A stretch of DNA of 64,000 bases from Anaerolineaceae bacterium (GTDB lineage: Bacteria; Chloroflexota; Anaerolineae; Promineifilales; Promineifilaceae): the NCBI GenBank assembly GCA_002699125.1, contig PABI01000092.1, forward strand, positions 62,001 through 126,000, written 5' to 3'. The notes under the pieces are model-generated. The model searched no databases and was not told the DNA's origin. It saw only the letters and a list, made by a program, of their open reading frames with translations. This document shows, in pieces, positions 43,174-53,200 of the stretch (position 1 is the first letter of the stretch; each line of letters opens with the position of its first letter). A program made the translations under genes and the position numbers.

Positions 43174-43926
43174 TTATCCGATTCGTTCGGCTTCACGGCC
43201 GTAAATCTCAATGAACTTCTCGTCGTCAATTTCCTTTGGTGTGCCGTCAAAAACCAGCCGCCCCTCATTCAGGGCAATGGCTCGCGTGCTGTACTGCTGC
43301 ACCAAATCCAGAAAATGAAGACTGCACAATACCGTGATTTTGTCTTCCCGATTAATTTGCAGCAAATGGCGCATAATGCTGTGGGCCAGGGCTGGGTCCA
43401 GGCTGGCAACGGGTTCGTCAGCCAGAATCATCTTGGGTTCCTGCATCAGGGCACGGGCAATACCCACGCGCTGCCGCTGGCCACCGCTCAACTCATCCGC
43501 TCGATTCTCTGCTTTATCACCAATGCCTACCCGTGCCAGGCTGGCGTGGGCGCGCTTAATATCTTCCTGAGGAAAACGTCCCAAGACGCTGGCAATGGGA
43601 TTTACGTATCCCAGCCGTCCGCTGAGCACGTTGGTTAAGACAGAGGAGCGATTAACCAGGTTGAAGTGCTGGAAAATCATGCCAATTTGGCGGCGCGCCC
43701 GGCGCAGTTCCTCACCGGACACCTCAGACAGTTCAATGCCGTTCCACCAAATTTCGCCTGACGTTGGTTCAATAAGGCGGTTGATGCAGCGCAGCAGGGT
43801 GCTTTTGCCGGAACCACTTAGGCCGATAACGGCAACAAATTCACCATCTGGCACCTCAAAACTAACGTCTCTTAGGGCGACGGTGCCATCTTCATAAACT
43901 TTTGTGAGATTTTTGATTTTTAACAT
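43174..43926 (-). CDS. phnC: Phosphonate-type ABC transporter ATPase
   Basis: This is a 250-residue ABC ATPase. The Walker A is GLSGSGKST (residues 35-43), the Q-loop is in QIGMIFQHFNLV, the signature is LSGGQRQRVGIARAL, and Walker B is MILADEPVASLDP followed by the H-loop SLHFLDL. The sequence around QHFNLVNRSSVLTNVLSGRLG and the C-terminal GRLVFDGTPKEID are typical of PhnC. It couples ATP hydrolysis to the two PhnE permeases downstream. The operon order is phnD, phnC, phnE, phnE, all on the minus strand. Confidence 0.93.
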   Translation of the reverse strand: MLKIKNLTKVYEDGTVALRDVSFEVPDGEFVAVIGLSGSGKSTLLRCINRLIEPTSGEIWWNGIELSEVSGEELRRARRQIGMIFQHFNLVNRSSVLTNVLSGRLGYVNPIASVLGRFPQEDIKRAHASLARVGIGDKAENRADELSGGQRQRVGIARALMQEPKMILADEPVASLDPALAHSIMRHLLQINREDKITVLCSLHFLDLVQQYSTRAIALNEGRLVFDGTPKEIDDEKFIEIYGREAERIG

Positions 43927-44020
43927 GAGAGTGAGACCCTAAGGGTTTGTTTTACTGAATTATGCACCCTAAGGGGAAACCCTCGGGGTTTGAAGCAAGT
44001 AACACAAATCGGTAAATGAA

Positions 44021-44054
44021 GAAGCCGGACGAACAATGCTGCCCGTCCGGCTTC
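44021..44054 (-). terminator. Hairpin downstream of phnD
   Basis: GAAGCCGGACG and its complement with a 12-nt loop lie between phnD and phnC. On the minus strand the hairpin is followed by TTCATTTACC. It could be a partial terminator that makes phnD more abundant than the rest. Confidence 0.55.
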
Positions 44055-44075
44055 GTTTAGAAGCTCCTGCTTTGT

Positions 44076-45266
44076 TTAACCGCCGAGAATTTCATCCTCG
44101 GTCATACCAATGTTGTCAATGAGGACACGAACGGGATCATAGAAGCTGTCGCCAACAGCTTCTACGCCTGTCCAACCATAAGCCTCTTCGGCACAAATGG
44201 ACTCCAGGCAAGCGTCCGTAGCCGCAAAATCTACCAAAGCTTTCACAATTTCATTGGCCATTGATAGAGGGAATTCAGGCCCAAATGAGATTGAGTCATT
44301 GGGAATCTGGTCTGTAAGAGCCAGAATACGGGTCTGTTCATATACATCTGGGGCTGTTTCGGCGATTAATATTCTTGCATCCAGGATTTGATAGCCACCC
44401 TCATCAGGGCCACCGGCAACAAGTGAATTACCATCTACAATTTCTGGATCCACGTCTGCATCGCGCCAAATCTCGGGGTCGTCTACACCGTAAGTCCAGG
44501 TACGGTCACTATCGCTGGGCATTAAGGGCGGGCTGTAAAAGGAGGTGCTGAAATCGCAATCGCCATTATATACACCCAAAACAGCGCCGTTATGGCCACC
44601 AGCTTCAATGATCTCGCCGACTTCAACGCCTTTGTCGAGCAGTTCAGCCTGCGGATAAAGGTAGCCAGATGTAGAACCAAATTCAGGAATACACCAGGTT
44701 GCTCCGGCCAGATCCTCTACAGATTGGGCTGGGCTATCAAATGGTACGACGTACTGAGAAGCGTACCAGGAAAGACCGCGGCGAACAGCGGCTGCGCCAG
44801 CAGTCACGCCACAGCGATTGTTGGCCAATACATACCCCAGTGCCGGAATAAAGCCAATGGTGTCATCTGGGGAGGCGCACATTTCTTCGATAGTGGCTGC
44901 GTAGCTGGTAGGGACGCTCACTTCAAAATTCAGGCCAGTTGCCTGGTTCAAGGCGTCGGCTAAAACTTCTCCACTGGAAATCAGTACGTCAACATCGACT
45001 GAAGGGACAAACAGTACCTTGATGGGACGTTCTGGGGAACCGATGGCCACTTCTTCGGCCATGACTTCTTCCACCACGGTTTCGGTAACAACGCGGGTGA
45101 CCTCAACGGGGACTTCAACTTCTACTTCCGTTTCTACGGGAACTTCAACTTCTTCTGTTACAACGCGAGTAACTTCAACTGTTTCGGTGGTGGGGGTACA
45201 GGCTGCAACTACAAAGAGCAGAGCCAATACAACCGCTACAAGCTTAAACATATGTCGTGTTTTCAT
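44076..45266 (-). CDS. phnD: Phosphonate/phosphite-type ABC substrate-binding lipoprotein
   Basis: This 396-residue protein has a lipoprotein signal ending LLFVVAACT. A stalk of repeated VEVTRVVTEEVEVPVE-like units (two VEVTRVV blocks) runs for about 40 residues, then a type II periplasmic binding fold. IKVLFVPSVDVDVLISSGEVLADALNQ is the start of the PhnD/phosphonate-binding family, and GFIPALGYVLANN, ATWCIPEFGSTSGYLYPQAEL and GDCDFSTSFYSP follow. It has several Cys residues unusual for such proteins. AGGAGGAAACG precedes the ATG at 45266, and a consensus-like promoter lies 90 bases upstream. The ligand may be phosphonate, phosphite or phosphate. Confidence 0.88.
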   Translation of the reverse strand: MKTRHMFKLVAVVLALLFVVAACTPTTETVEVTRVVTEEVEVPVETEVEVEVPVEVTRVVTETVVEEVMAEEVAIGSPERPIKVLFVPSVDVDVLISSGEVLADALNQATGLNFEVSVPTSYAATIEEMCASPDDTIGFIPALGYVLANNRCGVTAGAAAVRRGLSWYASQYVVPFDSPAQSVEDLAGATWCIPEFGSTSGYLYPQAELLDKGVEVGEIIEAGGHNGAVLGVYNGDCDFSTSFYSPPLMPSDSDRTWTYGVDDPEIWRDADVDPEIVDGNSLVAGGPDEGGYQILDARILIAETAPDVYEQTRILALTDQIPNDSISFGPEFPLSMANEIVKALVDFAATDACLESICAEEAYGWTGVEAVGDSFYDPVRVLIDNIGMTEDEILGG

Positions 45267-45352
45267 CGTTTCCTCCTTCGAAAAACACAAGGGAATGCCC
45301 AAAAAGTTGGTAAAAATACAACCTTGGGCGAAAAGACGGTAAATGCCCTGAA

Positions 45353-45380
45353 ATTATATCATGGGGCGAATAGGTGACAA
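45353..45380 (-). promoter_or_regulatory. Candidate sigma70-type promoter for the phn operon
   Basis: On the minus strand TTGTCA (45375-45380) is followed after 16 bp by TATAAT (45353-45358), some 90 nt upstream of the phnD ATG. Confidence 0.5.
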
Positions 45381-45401
45381 ATGAGTATATTTTAGTGGGA
45401 T

Positions 45402-45435
45402 AAAAAAGGGCAGAATGAAGGTTTTCATTCCGCCC
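45402..45435 (-). terminator. Intrinsic terminator of the sugar ABC operon
   Basis: On the minus strand a GGGCGGAATGAA-type stem with a short loop is followed at once by six T. It is a good Rho-independent terminator after the binding-protein gene. Confidence 0.75.
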
Positions 45436-45447
45436 CAGTTAGAATTG

Positions 45448-45475
45448 TTGGCGGGAAACGGCCGTTTCCCGCCAA
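45448..45475. repeat. 28-bp perfect palindrome centred on ACGGCCGT
   Basis: Arms TTGGCGGGAAACGG and complement form a 28-bp palindrome with the genome-wide octamer at its centre, 12 nt after the binding-protein stop codon. It may be a second terminator hairpin. Confidence 0.7.
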
Positions 45476-45487
45476 AACTCCAGTTAC

Positions 45488-47095
45488 TTAGTTACCAATT
45501 TCTTCAAGGAGCTCTTCTTGCAGCTCATTGGCACGCTCTGTCAAATCATCCAGCGTAGCCTGTACATCAGCACCCTGAAAGATGGCGTTGAAGGCTTCTT
45601 GAGAAGCATCACGGACCGATTGGTAAGAAATCAGCTGCGGTTCAAACTTGCCATATTGCAGCAAGTCCAAAGCGGTGGCCCAAACCTCGTTTTCTGCATT
45701 GTAATCACCGAGGTACTCAACGGTGCCAGAATTGGTGGGGAAGTAGCCGCTGGCTTCAACCCAACGTGCCTGAACCTCAGGTGTGGTGAACCATTTGACG
45801 AAGTCCCAGGCAGCCAACTGCTTCTCTGGGGTTGTCTTTACAATCATCACATCACCACCGTAAATGTTTACCACAGGATCGGCGGTTGTATGCGGAATAG
45901 CAGCTACAGCATATTCATCCGGTTCTGCGCCGGCTTCTTCAGCTACCGTAGCAAAGTCGCCTTCATAGAACGGGATACCAGAGCTGGAACCCTGGGCGAA
46001 CAATGCATTGCGGTTGGCAACTTCAGGATTGGGGAAGCCATCGAATAAATAAGCACAAACCAGGCCATCTTCGCCGGGATTGGCCAACTCTTGCAGCATT
46101 TCCATGGCGGCCACTGTGGCTTCACTGTTGTAAATGTATTCGGTACCATCTTCTGACAGAATGTCGCCACCATAGGCATACGTCCAGGCAGCCATTGCCG
46201 AAGCGTCGTCACGAAGCACATAGCCACCCACGCCACTATCGCTGGCAGCAGCAGCGGCACAAGACATCTCAACAAACTCTTCTGGGGTTGCTGGCGGTGC
46301 ATCGTAACCCAGCTCTTCCAGGTAGGTCTTGTTGTAGTGCAGCAGTTCAATGGAACGGTTTGGCGGGAAGCCCAGGCGTTGGTTATCAAAGGCCACGTGA
46401 ATGCTCTGGTTGAAGAAGCTCTGGTAGAAAGCTTGCTGTTCTTCTTCACTCAAACCCCAATGCGGATCGTTCAGGTAATCATCCAGGTCAACCAGCGTGT
46501 CGTTCAGCTGGTAGAAAGCCTGATCGTTCTGGTAACCCACAACCAATGTGGCTGGAACTTCACCAGAGGCAACGCTGGCGTTAACAGCATCGCGAATGTC
46601 ATTGTAGCCACCCTGGTTTAGAGGCTCAAGCGTAATACCGCATTCGTTGGTCTCATTGTAATCGTTGATCATCTCGATCATCAGCTCTTCACGGCTGCCG
46701 CTGTGATTGTGCCACCACACAACCGTTTGGCCCCGGGGGTCTATACCGGCCAGCGGGCCGTCCGTAGCAGGGGCACAAGGCTCCATCGCCTCTTCCATTT
46801 CCTCTTCAGCTTCTTCCACTGCTTCTTCGGCCTCATCCATGGTTTCTTCAGCGGCCTCTTCGGCCTCGTCCATGGCTTCTTCGGCAGCCGCTTCAGCTTC
46901 ATCCATTGCCTCTTCGGCAACTGCTTCAGCTTCATCCATGGCCTCTTCTGCCTGGTCGGCAACGTCTGCGGCCGTTTCTTCGGCCGTGTCCACTGCGTCT
47001 TGAACAGCATCTTCCGTGCTGCCACCACAGGCAACCAGGAACATGGGCACAATTAAGGCCAGGAGCATGAACCACTTTACATATTTTTTAGACAT
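45488..47095 (-). CDS. Extracellular sugar-binding lipoprotein (family 1) with acidic coiled-coil stalk
   Basis: This 535-residue lipoprotein has a signal ending [12 protein letters not shown]. Residues about 27-104 are an almost pure Glu/Ala/Asp/Met repeat ([20 protein letters not shown]), which should form a long negatively charged helix. The rest is a family 1 solute-binding fold like UgpB/Mal[88 protein letters not shown]. Both permeases are upstream in the same direction. AGGAGAAGACAA precedes the ATG. The sugar is unknown. Confidence 0.9.
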   Translation of the reverse strand: MSKKYVKWFMLLALIVPMFLVACGGSTEDAVQDAVDTAEETAADVADQAEEAMDEAEAVAEEAMDEAEAAAEEAMDEAEEAAEETMDEAEEAVEEAEEEMEEAMEPCAPATDGPLAGIDPRGQTVVWWHNHSGSREELMIEMINDYNETNECGITLEPLNQGGYNDIRDAVNASVASGEVPATLVVGYQNDQAFYQLNDTLVDLDDYLNDPHWGLSEEEQQAFYQSFFNQSIHVAFDNQRLGFPPNRSIELLHYNKTYLEELGYDAPPATPEEFVEMSCAAAAASDSGVGGYVLRDDASAMAAWTYAYGGDILSEDGTEYIYNSEATVAAMEMLQELANPGEDGLVCAYLFDGFPNPEVANRNALFAQGSSSGIPFYEGDFATVAEEAGAEPDEYAVAAIPHTTADPVVNIYGGDVMIVKTTPEKQLAAWDFVKWFTTPEVQARWVEASGYFPTNSGTVEYLGDYNAENEVWATALDLLQYGKFEPQLISYQSVRDASQEAFNAIFQGADVQATLDDLTERANELQEELLEEIGN

Positions 47096-47267
47096 TTGTC
47101 TTCTCCTCGAAACTAAATTTTTTTCTAAAAACTAATTACAGATTCTTTAACCTTATTACTCTGTAATCATTGACGAATTTGTTAGGCGTTAAAAACTATT
47201 CTGCCTCTCTGTGTGCGTTGCCGATGGCACCACCTCCTTTATGATGGGAAACTTCAAACAACAACGA

Positions 47268-48152
47268 TTAACCCTTTAAGCCAGAACGGGTCATTGCTTC
47301 AATGAATTGACGTTGAGTAAAAAAGTATAAAACCAAAATCGGCAAGATTGTAATAATTGCCCCCGCCATTTGTAAATGGACAAAACTGCCAGCTTCTTGC
47401 AGAAAACTTTGTAGCCCGTAAGAAATTGGACGCCATTCGAGCGAGCGGGTCACAAGAATTGGCCAGGCCAAACTATCCCAACTGCCTAAAAAGCCGAACA
47501 AACCTAGAATCAGAATGGGTGCTTTGGAAAGCGGGACTACAATTTGCATGAGGTAACGCAAATGGCTGGCACCGTCAATTTGGGCTGAATCCCAAAGCTC
47601 ATCGGGGATTTGCTGGAAGAATTGGCGCAGCAAAAAGATGCCAAAGGCGCTGGCCATAAATGGCACGGTCAGCGCCGGCCAATTATCGATCCATTGGAAT
47701 GGGGTTACTTTACCCAGCCAGGAGACGGTGAGGAAGTTTGGCACCCAGGTGATCGCTTGGGGCAAGGTTAGCGTGGCCAGAAAGAGGCCAAACAGCAAAC
47801 TTTTACCGGGGAACTCCATGCGGGCAAAGGCATACGCGGCCAGCACGCCAAAAACAACCTCACCAGCCACTGTAATGAGAGCAATAATCAGGCTGTTAAA
47901 GAAGAATTCAGAAAAATCGGCCTCTTGCCATGCTTCAATATAATTGCCCCACTGAGGGGTGCTGGGAATAAAGGTCTGGCTGGTGGCCTCGGTCAGGTTC
48001 ATTAGCGAAATGCTGATAGTTGCCAAAAATGGCACGATGGCGATGACAGCACCTATGATCAGCACACTATATGTTAAAAGTTTGGCCCAATTGAAGCCAC
48101 CGGTTACCGGCGTGGCGGGTTCTCGGGTAGTTGCTGTTACCTGGCTAGCCAT
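47268..48152 (-). CDS. Carbohydrate ABC permease, MalG/UgpE type
   Basis: This is a 294-residue permease with six predicted helices. [26 protein letters not shown] is the first, and the conserved coupling helix is [48 protein letters not shown], read in two adjacent motifs. The usual EAA sequence is modified to DSAxIDGA, as in MalG-type sugar permeases. The ATG at 48152 has GGGAGAG upstream and overlaps the end of the first permease gene by eight bases, so translation is coupled. It is paired with the longer permease before it. Confidence 0.88.
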   Translation of the reverse strand: MASQVTATTREPATPVTGGFNWAKLLTYSVLIIGAVIAIVPFLATISISLMNLTEATSQTFIPSTPQWGNYIEAWQEADFSEFFFNSLIIALITVAGEVVFGVLAAYAFARMEFPGKSLLFGLFLATLTLPQAITWVPNFLTVSWLGKVTPFQWIDNWPALTVPFMASAFGIFLLRQFFQQIPDELWDSAQIDGASHLRYLMQIVVPLSKAPILILGLFGFLGSWDSLAWPILVTRSLEWRPISYGLQSFLQEAGSFVHLQMAGAIITILPILVLYFFTQRQFIEAMTRSGLKG

Positions 48153-49866
48153 AGAACACTCTCCCTTTGGCAAGACGATCCAGTACGGCCGTTGCGCTCA
48201 AAATCACCAATAGCAAGATGATACCCAGTGCAGCGGCATAGCCGATTCGTGTGTCACGGTTGAAGGCGTCGAAAATAACAAGGCTGGCAGTGTCCATGGT
48301 GCCCAATGCTGCCCGACTGCGCAGAACAAAAATGGTATTGAACGCTTTGAAGGCACCAATGACGCCAAAAATGGTTAAGAAGTACGTAATGGGGGAAAGG
48401 AGCGGCAGGGTAATGTGGCGGAACTGTGCCCAGCGCCCGGCACCGTCCATTGAGGCTGCTTCGTAATATTCGCGTGAGATGTTACCCAGGCCGGCCAGGA
48501 AAAAGACAACGTTGTAACCTGTGTACTTCCAGATACCAAAGATGATCGCTACCACAAGCGCCAGGCTGGGACCTGCAGCCCAATCGGGCATATTAAGGTT
48601 AAGGGCTTCGCCAATTAATTGGTTGATACCGTTCGGTTCATTTAACCAGCCTAATGGCTGGAGACCTATAGAGGTGAGAACGGTGTTAATGGTGCCATTT
48701 GGGTTGCCAGAGAAGAGGACTTTGAAAACGGCCGCAGCCCCCACTGCCGGTGTAATGTATGGCAAGAAGTAAACCATGCGCAGCAGCCCTTTGGCTTTAA
48801 TGTCTTGAAAAAGCAGAGTAGCCAGCACAAGTCCCAGGAATAACTCGGCGGGTAAAGCGCCAACCACATAAAAAATGGTTGTACGCAGGCCAATCCACCA
48901 ATCGCTGTCGCCTTCGGCAATGACGGTAGGTAGTTCGCTAATGAGGACCCAGCCGCCAATCATGAGCAAAATGCCGGCCAGGAAACGCAGGCCGGTTTGC
49001 AGATTAGAATCGCGGTGGGCAGCGGTGCGCCAGACAAGCCAGGAAAGCAACAGCAGAACAAAACCGGCGCTAATGGTGACCATCTGGGCCCAGATGGCCA
49101 GCGATTCTCCCTCTTCTAAAGCTTCTGCATAAGCTAACTGGATTTCTGAGAAGGTAAACCAGCTTATGGCAATCGCGGCTAGAACCATGAAAACTGTTGT
49201 TGCCAACTTCCCCGTATAGAATGAATCCCTGATAGTCGCTGGTGTGTTCCGCTGTAGATAAAAGTAAGCGGCGCCGCTTAAAATCAAAGCCACAAGCGCA
49301 TAATAAAAAGTAGAAGCCACGCCAGGAGCCAACCATGCTTCTCGTAAAAATTGGGGGAACGCTTCATTACGTTCTGCGGCGGTAAGGCCCACCAGTTGTT
49401 CACCAATTTCCAGTAGACCGGGCATAAAGACAAAAACAAACCAAAGCATCAGCCCCAGGCCAATAGCAATGAGCATACCCGGCAGCAGCCAGCGCCAGGG
49501 ATTTTCTTCTTTGGCGCGAGAAGTGGCCAGCAGCTCGTTAATTTGCCGCACTGCCACCACCACGAAGAAGATGGCCAACCAAAAAGCCAGCACATAAGCC
49601 AAATTATCAATGGCACGAATGTATTGCCCCAGGCCATCCGGGCGGCCAACCACATTGTTTAAGCCGGCTCGCGTACTTTGGTAAGCTGAGAAAACCAGAG
49701 GAAACAGACCAAAAAGCCCAATGATGATAATGGCTGGTGATAAAAAGAGATAAGCCAATAACGCCTCTCGTCTTTTAAGACCCCGCCGACCGGAAAATAG
49801 TGCCAGTCTGGTTTGCTCATGCTGGGTGCTTGTCTTCGGTTGAGAAGGAATTGCCGAGTCGCTCAT
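48145..49866 (-). CDS. Carbohydrate ABC permease, MalF/UgpA type, enlarged
   Basis: This is a 573-residue permease; most of this family have about 290-310 residues. The first helix [37 protein letters not shown] is normal, but roughly 250 residues with about six further helices precede the core transport domain starting [27 protein letters not shown]. The coupling region is [29 protein letters not shown], as usual. E. coli MalF has a large insert in a comparable place, but that is a soluble loop, not extra helices. No ATPase gene adjoins the operon, so a shared ATPase is probable. AAAGGACGGAG precedes the ATG at 49866. Confidence 0.87.
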   Translation of the reverse strand: MSDSAIPSQPKTSTQHEQTRLALFSGRRGLKRREALLAYLFLSPAIIIIGLFGLFPLVFSAYQSTRAGLNNVVGRPDGLGQYIRAIDNLAYVLAFWLAIFFVVVAVRQINELLATSRAKEENPWRWLLPGMLIAIGLGLMLWFVFVFMPGLLEIGEQLVGLTAAERNEAFPQFLREAWLAPGVASTFYYALVALILSGAAYFYLQRNTPATIRDSFYTGKLATTVFMVLAAIAISWFTFSEIQLAYAEALEEGESLAIWAQMVTISAGFVLLLLSWLVWRTAAHRDSNLQTGLRFLAGILLMIGGWVLISELPTVIAEGDSDWWIGLRTTIFYVVGALPAELFLGLVLATLLFQDIKAKGLLRMVYFLPYITPAVGAAAVFKVLFSGNPNGTINTVLTSIGLQPLGWLNEPNGINQLIGEALNLNMPDWAAGPSLALVVAIIFGIWKYTGYNVVFFLAGLGNISREYYEAASMDGAGRWAQFRHITLPLLSPITYFLTIFGVIGAFKAFNTIFVLRSRAALGTMDTASLVIFDAFNRDTRIGYAAALGIILLLVILSATAVLDRLAKGRVFYG

Positions 49867-50227
49867 AGCTCCGTCCTTTGCCAAACGGCCGCAGTTAATC
49901 TGCGCCGCATCAACGTGCGTCTAAAAACCAAGGTGCCTTATTTGGATGGGAGTTATAGGTGGAAAGAAGATTAAGCATAAGCTTAAATGCTTTGAATCTA
50001 CAGTAATGCTGCTTAAAAATGGGTGATCTTTGTGTAATTTCACTCGTTTTCCCTGTAACGACCATTTCTTTTCAGAAACGTAGGGCATTATATCACGCGC
50101 AACTTTGGGGGCAACAGCCCCACTTGTGAAATCAGAGTGAACCGGTTAAGCAGAGGCTAACACCTTGTAAACATTTGGTTAATGTTGGCCGGTACGGCCG
50201 TTTCCCCCTATCCTTATTCGCCCGTGT

Positions 50228-50233
50228 TATAAT
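50228..50233 (+). promoter_or_regulatory. Candidate -10 box in the 49867-50281 gap
   Basis: TATAAT lies 54 nt before the nuclease ATG, with ACGGCCGTTTCCCCC about 25-40 nt upstream and no clear -35. The remaining part of the 415-nt divergent gap contains no gene or strong dyad that I can see; the minus-strand promoter of the sugar operon should be there. Confidence 0.35.
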
Positions 50234-50281
50234 CCGCCAACTGTGAAATCTAGAGACTATTTTTCAAGGAAAATTGACATA

Positions 50282-53200
50282 ATGCAACGTAACAGATCGC
50301 GACTATTGACCATCGTAGTCATCATTTTGAGCCTGCTGCTGGTGGCCTGTGATTCAGAGGAAACACCAACCGCCACGCCATTACCGGCGACCGCAACGGC
50401 AACGGCAACGGCCGTTCCCAATCCATCATCCACGCCCACAAGCGACGACGAACCCACTGTCCAAACAGAGGGCGTTTTCTTTAGCGAACTGCTGACCGGC
50501 GTGCCCGGCGGCAACAGCCAGGAATTTATCGAGCTGTACAATGCCGGCTCCGAACCAGTTGACCTGATGGGCTGGTCGATTTTTTATCTGCTGGGCGAGG
50601 GACAGGCGGAAGAATTGGTGTACCGCTGGACGGAAACGGCCGTTATCCCGCCACACGGTCATGTGCTGCTGGTTCGCGAGGGGCAAGATGTCGGTGCTGC
50701 TGCCGATGGCTTTTTTACCCAATCCCTGTTTGAGGGCAAAGGCGGTCTGCTGCTGCGCGACAAGACTCAGCAAACCATGGATCTGTTGGGCTGGGGGGAT
50801 GCGCCGGCTGAATTTACCGCAGGTGAACCGGTTGCCGCATCAGACGATGGTGCCAGCCTGGAGCGTTTGCCGGGCGGTGGGGCCGGTAACGGCCAAAACA
50901 GCGGCAGCAACGCCGCCGATTTCGCGGCGCTGGCCACACCCAATCCGCAAAACAGCGGCAGCCCCATCACGCCCCCGCCGGATGAATATTTAACGATTGC
51001 CATTACTGCGCCGGATGTGATTGAGCCAGGGACAGAATTCTCTTTGGCGATTGAGGTGGGGAATGTGAGCGAAACGGCCGTACCCAACGTCACCGTTTCC
51101 ATCCCTATTGCCGGCCATTTTGAACTGCTGGCTGCGCCTGACGGGGCAGAACTGGCAGACGGCCGTCTCGCCTGGACCATGTCCGAAATCAGTGCCAACG
51201 GTAGCCAGACGGCCGAAATCAGTCTGCAAAGCCCATTTACTTACGTTGACACGCTGCTCACCGGTTACTTTGCCGATGCTGATGGCTACCTGGCAGCTTT
51301 TGGCCAACCCCAGCTCATTAGCATGGCCGGCGGCGCTATCTCCATTGCTACGGCGCGCGAGCTGGTTGGCGACGTGGTGAGCGTGGAAGGCATTGCGACC
51401 ATGTATACGGGTGGTTTTTTTGCCGGCAGCACCGGCAACAAGTTTTACATGCAAGATGAGACGGGTGGCATTCAGGTGTATGTGCCCGATGGTCAGGGGC
51501 AGGTGAACGTCGCCATCGGCGACCGCGTGCGCGTTACGGGTCTGATTGAGCCGTATCGGGACTCGTTGGAACTTATTCCGGTAGAGGTTCCCCAGGATGT
51601 GGAAGTGCTGGCCACGGCCGAACAACCTGCACCGCTGCCGGTTACGGCCGAAGATGTGAACAACAGCGATGCTATCTTGGGTGAGCTGGTGGTGATTGAA
51701 GGCACGGCGCTGGCTGTTGAAGAGTTCTCCTTTGATTATCAGGTGCAAATTGATACAGGGACCGGTGAGACGGCAACCGTTCTTATTGAAAAGGACACCG
51801 GCGCGACCGCCGAGCTAGTTGAGATCGGACAGAATTACCGCATTGTCGGCGTCAGCGAGTTTTACCAGGGGCTGCGCCAGGTGAAGCCGCGTCGGCAAAG
51901 TGACATTGTGGAAATTATTCCGCCCATTGTGCTGCTGGAAATGCAAACCGATAACACTGCCCAACCGGGTGACGTGCTCACCTACACCGTAACGGCAGCC
52001 AACTACACTGCTGAACCACTAACCAATGTGCTCATTGAATTAGAAGTGCCGGGCGGTGAAGCGAATGCGCTTCAGGTGCAGCCGGATGAAAATGGCATTT
52101 CGGCAAACGGGGATGTGATTTGGCAGGTGGATGAATTGGCGGCGGAGGGGGGAACGGCCGTCCTGCAATACTTCTTCACCGTGCCTGACGATCAAACCGA
52201 GCCGCTGGTTGCTACACCGGCCCAGCTCACGACCGATGCTCAAACAGAGCCAGTGCTCTCAAACACATTCACCACGTTCATGGGGGACACGGTGCCTATT
52301 TGGGCCATTCAGGGCGAAGGGGATCGCTCCCCCTACGTAGGCATTGAAGCGGCAACGAGTGGGGTGGTGACGGCCGTATTCCCCGAGCTCAACGGCTTTT
52401 TCATTCAGGATTTGGAACTGGACGACAATCCGGCTACCTCTGACGGGCTCTTTGTGTTTACGGGCGTGCTGCCCATCACGGCCCAGGTAGGCGATTTGCT
52501 GGATGTGAACGGCCGTGTTCGCGAAATCTCTGGCCAGACTGCGCTCCAGGTCGAGGCGCTGGACAACATCGTGCTGAACAGCCCCGGCTACACCAACGTT
52601 TTTAACCCCGTGCCGTACGATCCGCCGCAGGACCCGGTGGCTGCGCTGGCGTACAACGAAGCGTTAGAAGGGGTGCTGGTCGGGCTAACAGAACCGGCGC
52701 TGGTGGTTGGCCCCACGACGCGCTTTGGCGAATATTCGTTGGTCTATGAAAAATGGGGTGTCACTTCGGTGGCCCGCACAGATGAGAGCGGCTTCCTCAT
52801 GGTCGTAGACGATGGTTCGACCGTGGCGCACGATGACCAATCCAGCCTGGCCTATGCAGTAGCCAATGGGGATGTGGTGCAAAATTTGGTGGGGCCGCTG
52901 GCTTACACGTTTGGTAATTACAAAATTGAGCCCATTGTTGTGCCTGAGGTTGTGGTGGCGGAACGGCCGTTACCCACCATCCGCCCCGCCGCAAGCAATG
53001 AACTAAGCATCGCCACCTTTAACGTCGAGAATTTGTTCGACCTTCTCACGCCGCATCCTTCCAGCCCGCCGCTGCCCACGGTGTTTGAATACCGGGCCAA
53101 GCTGCACAAAATCGCCCAGACCATTGTCGCCATGGGTGCGCCTACTATTATCGGCTTGCAGGAGGTGGAAAACCTGGAAGTACTGCAAGATTTGGTGGAA

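Noticed and set aside
46741..47056. Frames opposite the acidic stalk of the sugar-binding protein
   Set aside because: Both frames are Ser/Ala- or Phe/Gly-rich mirror images of the GAA/GCC repeat and have no independent support.
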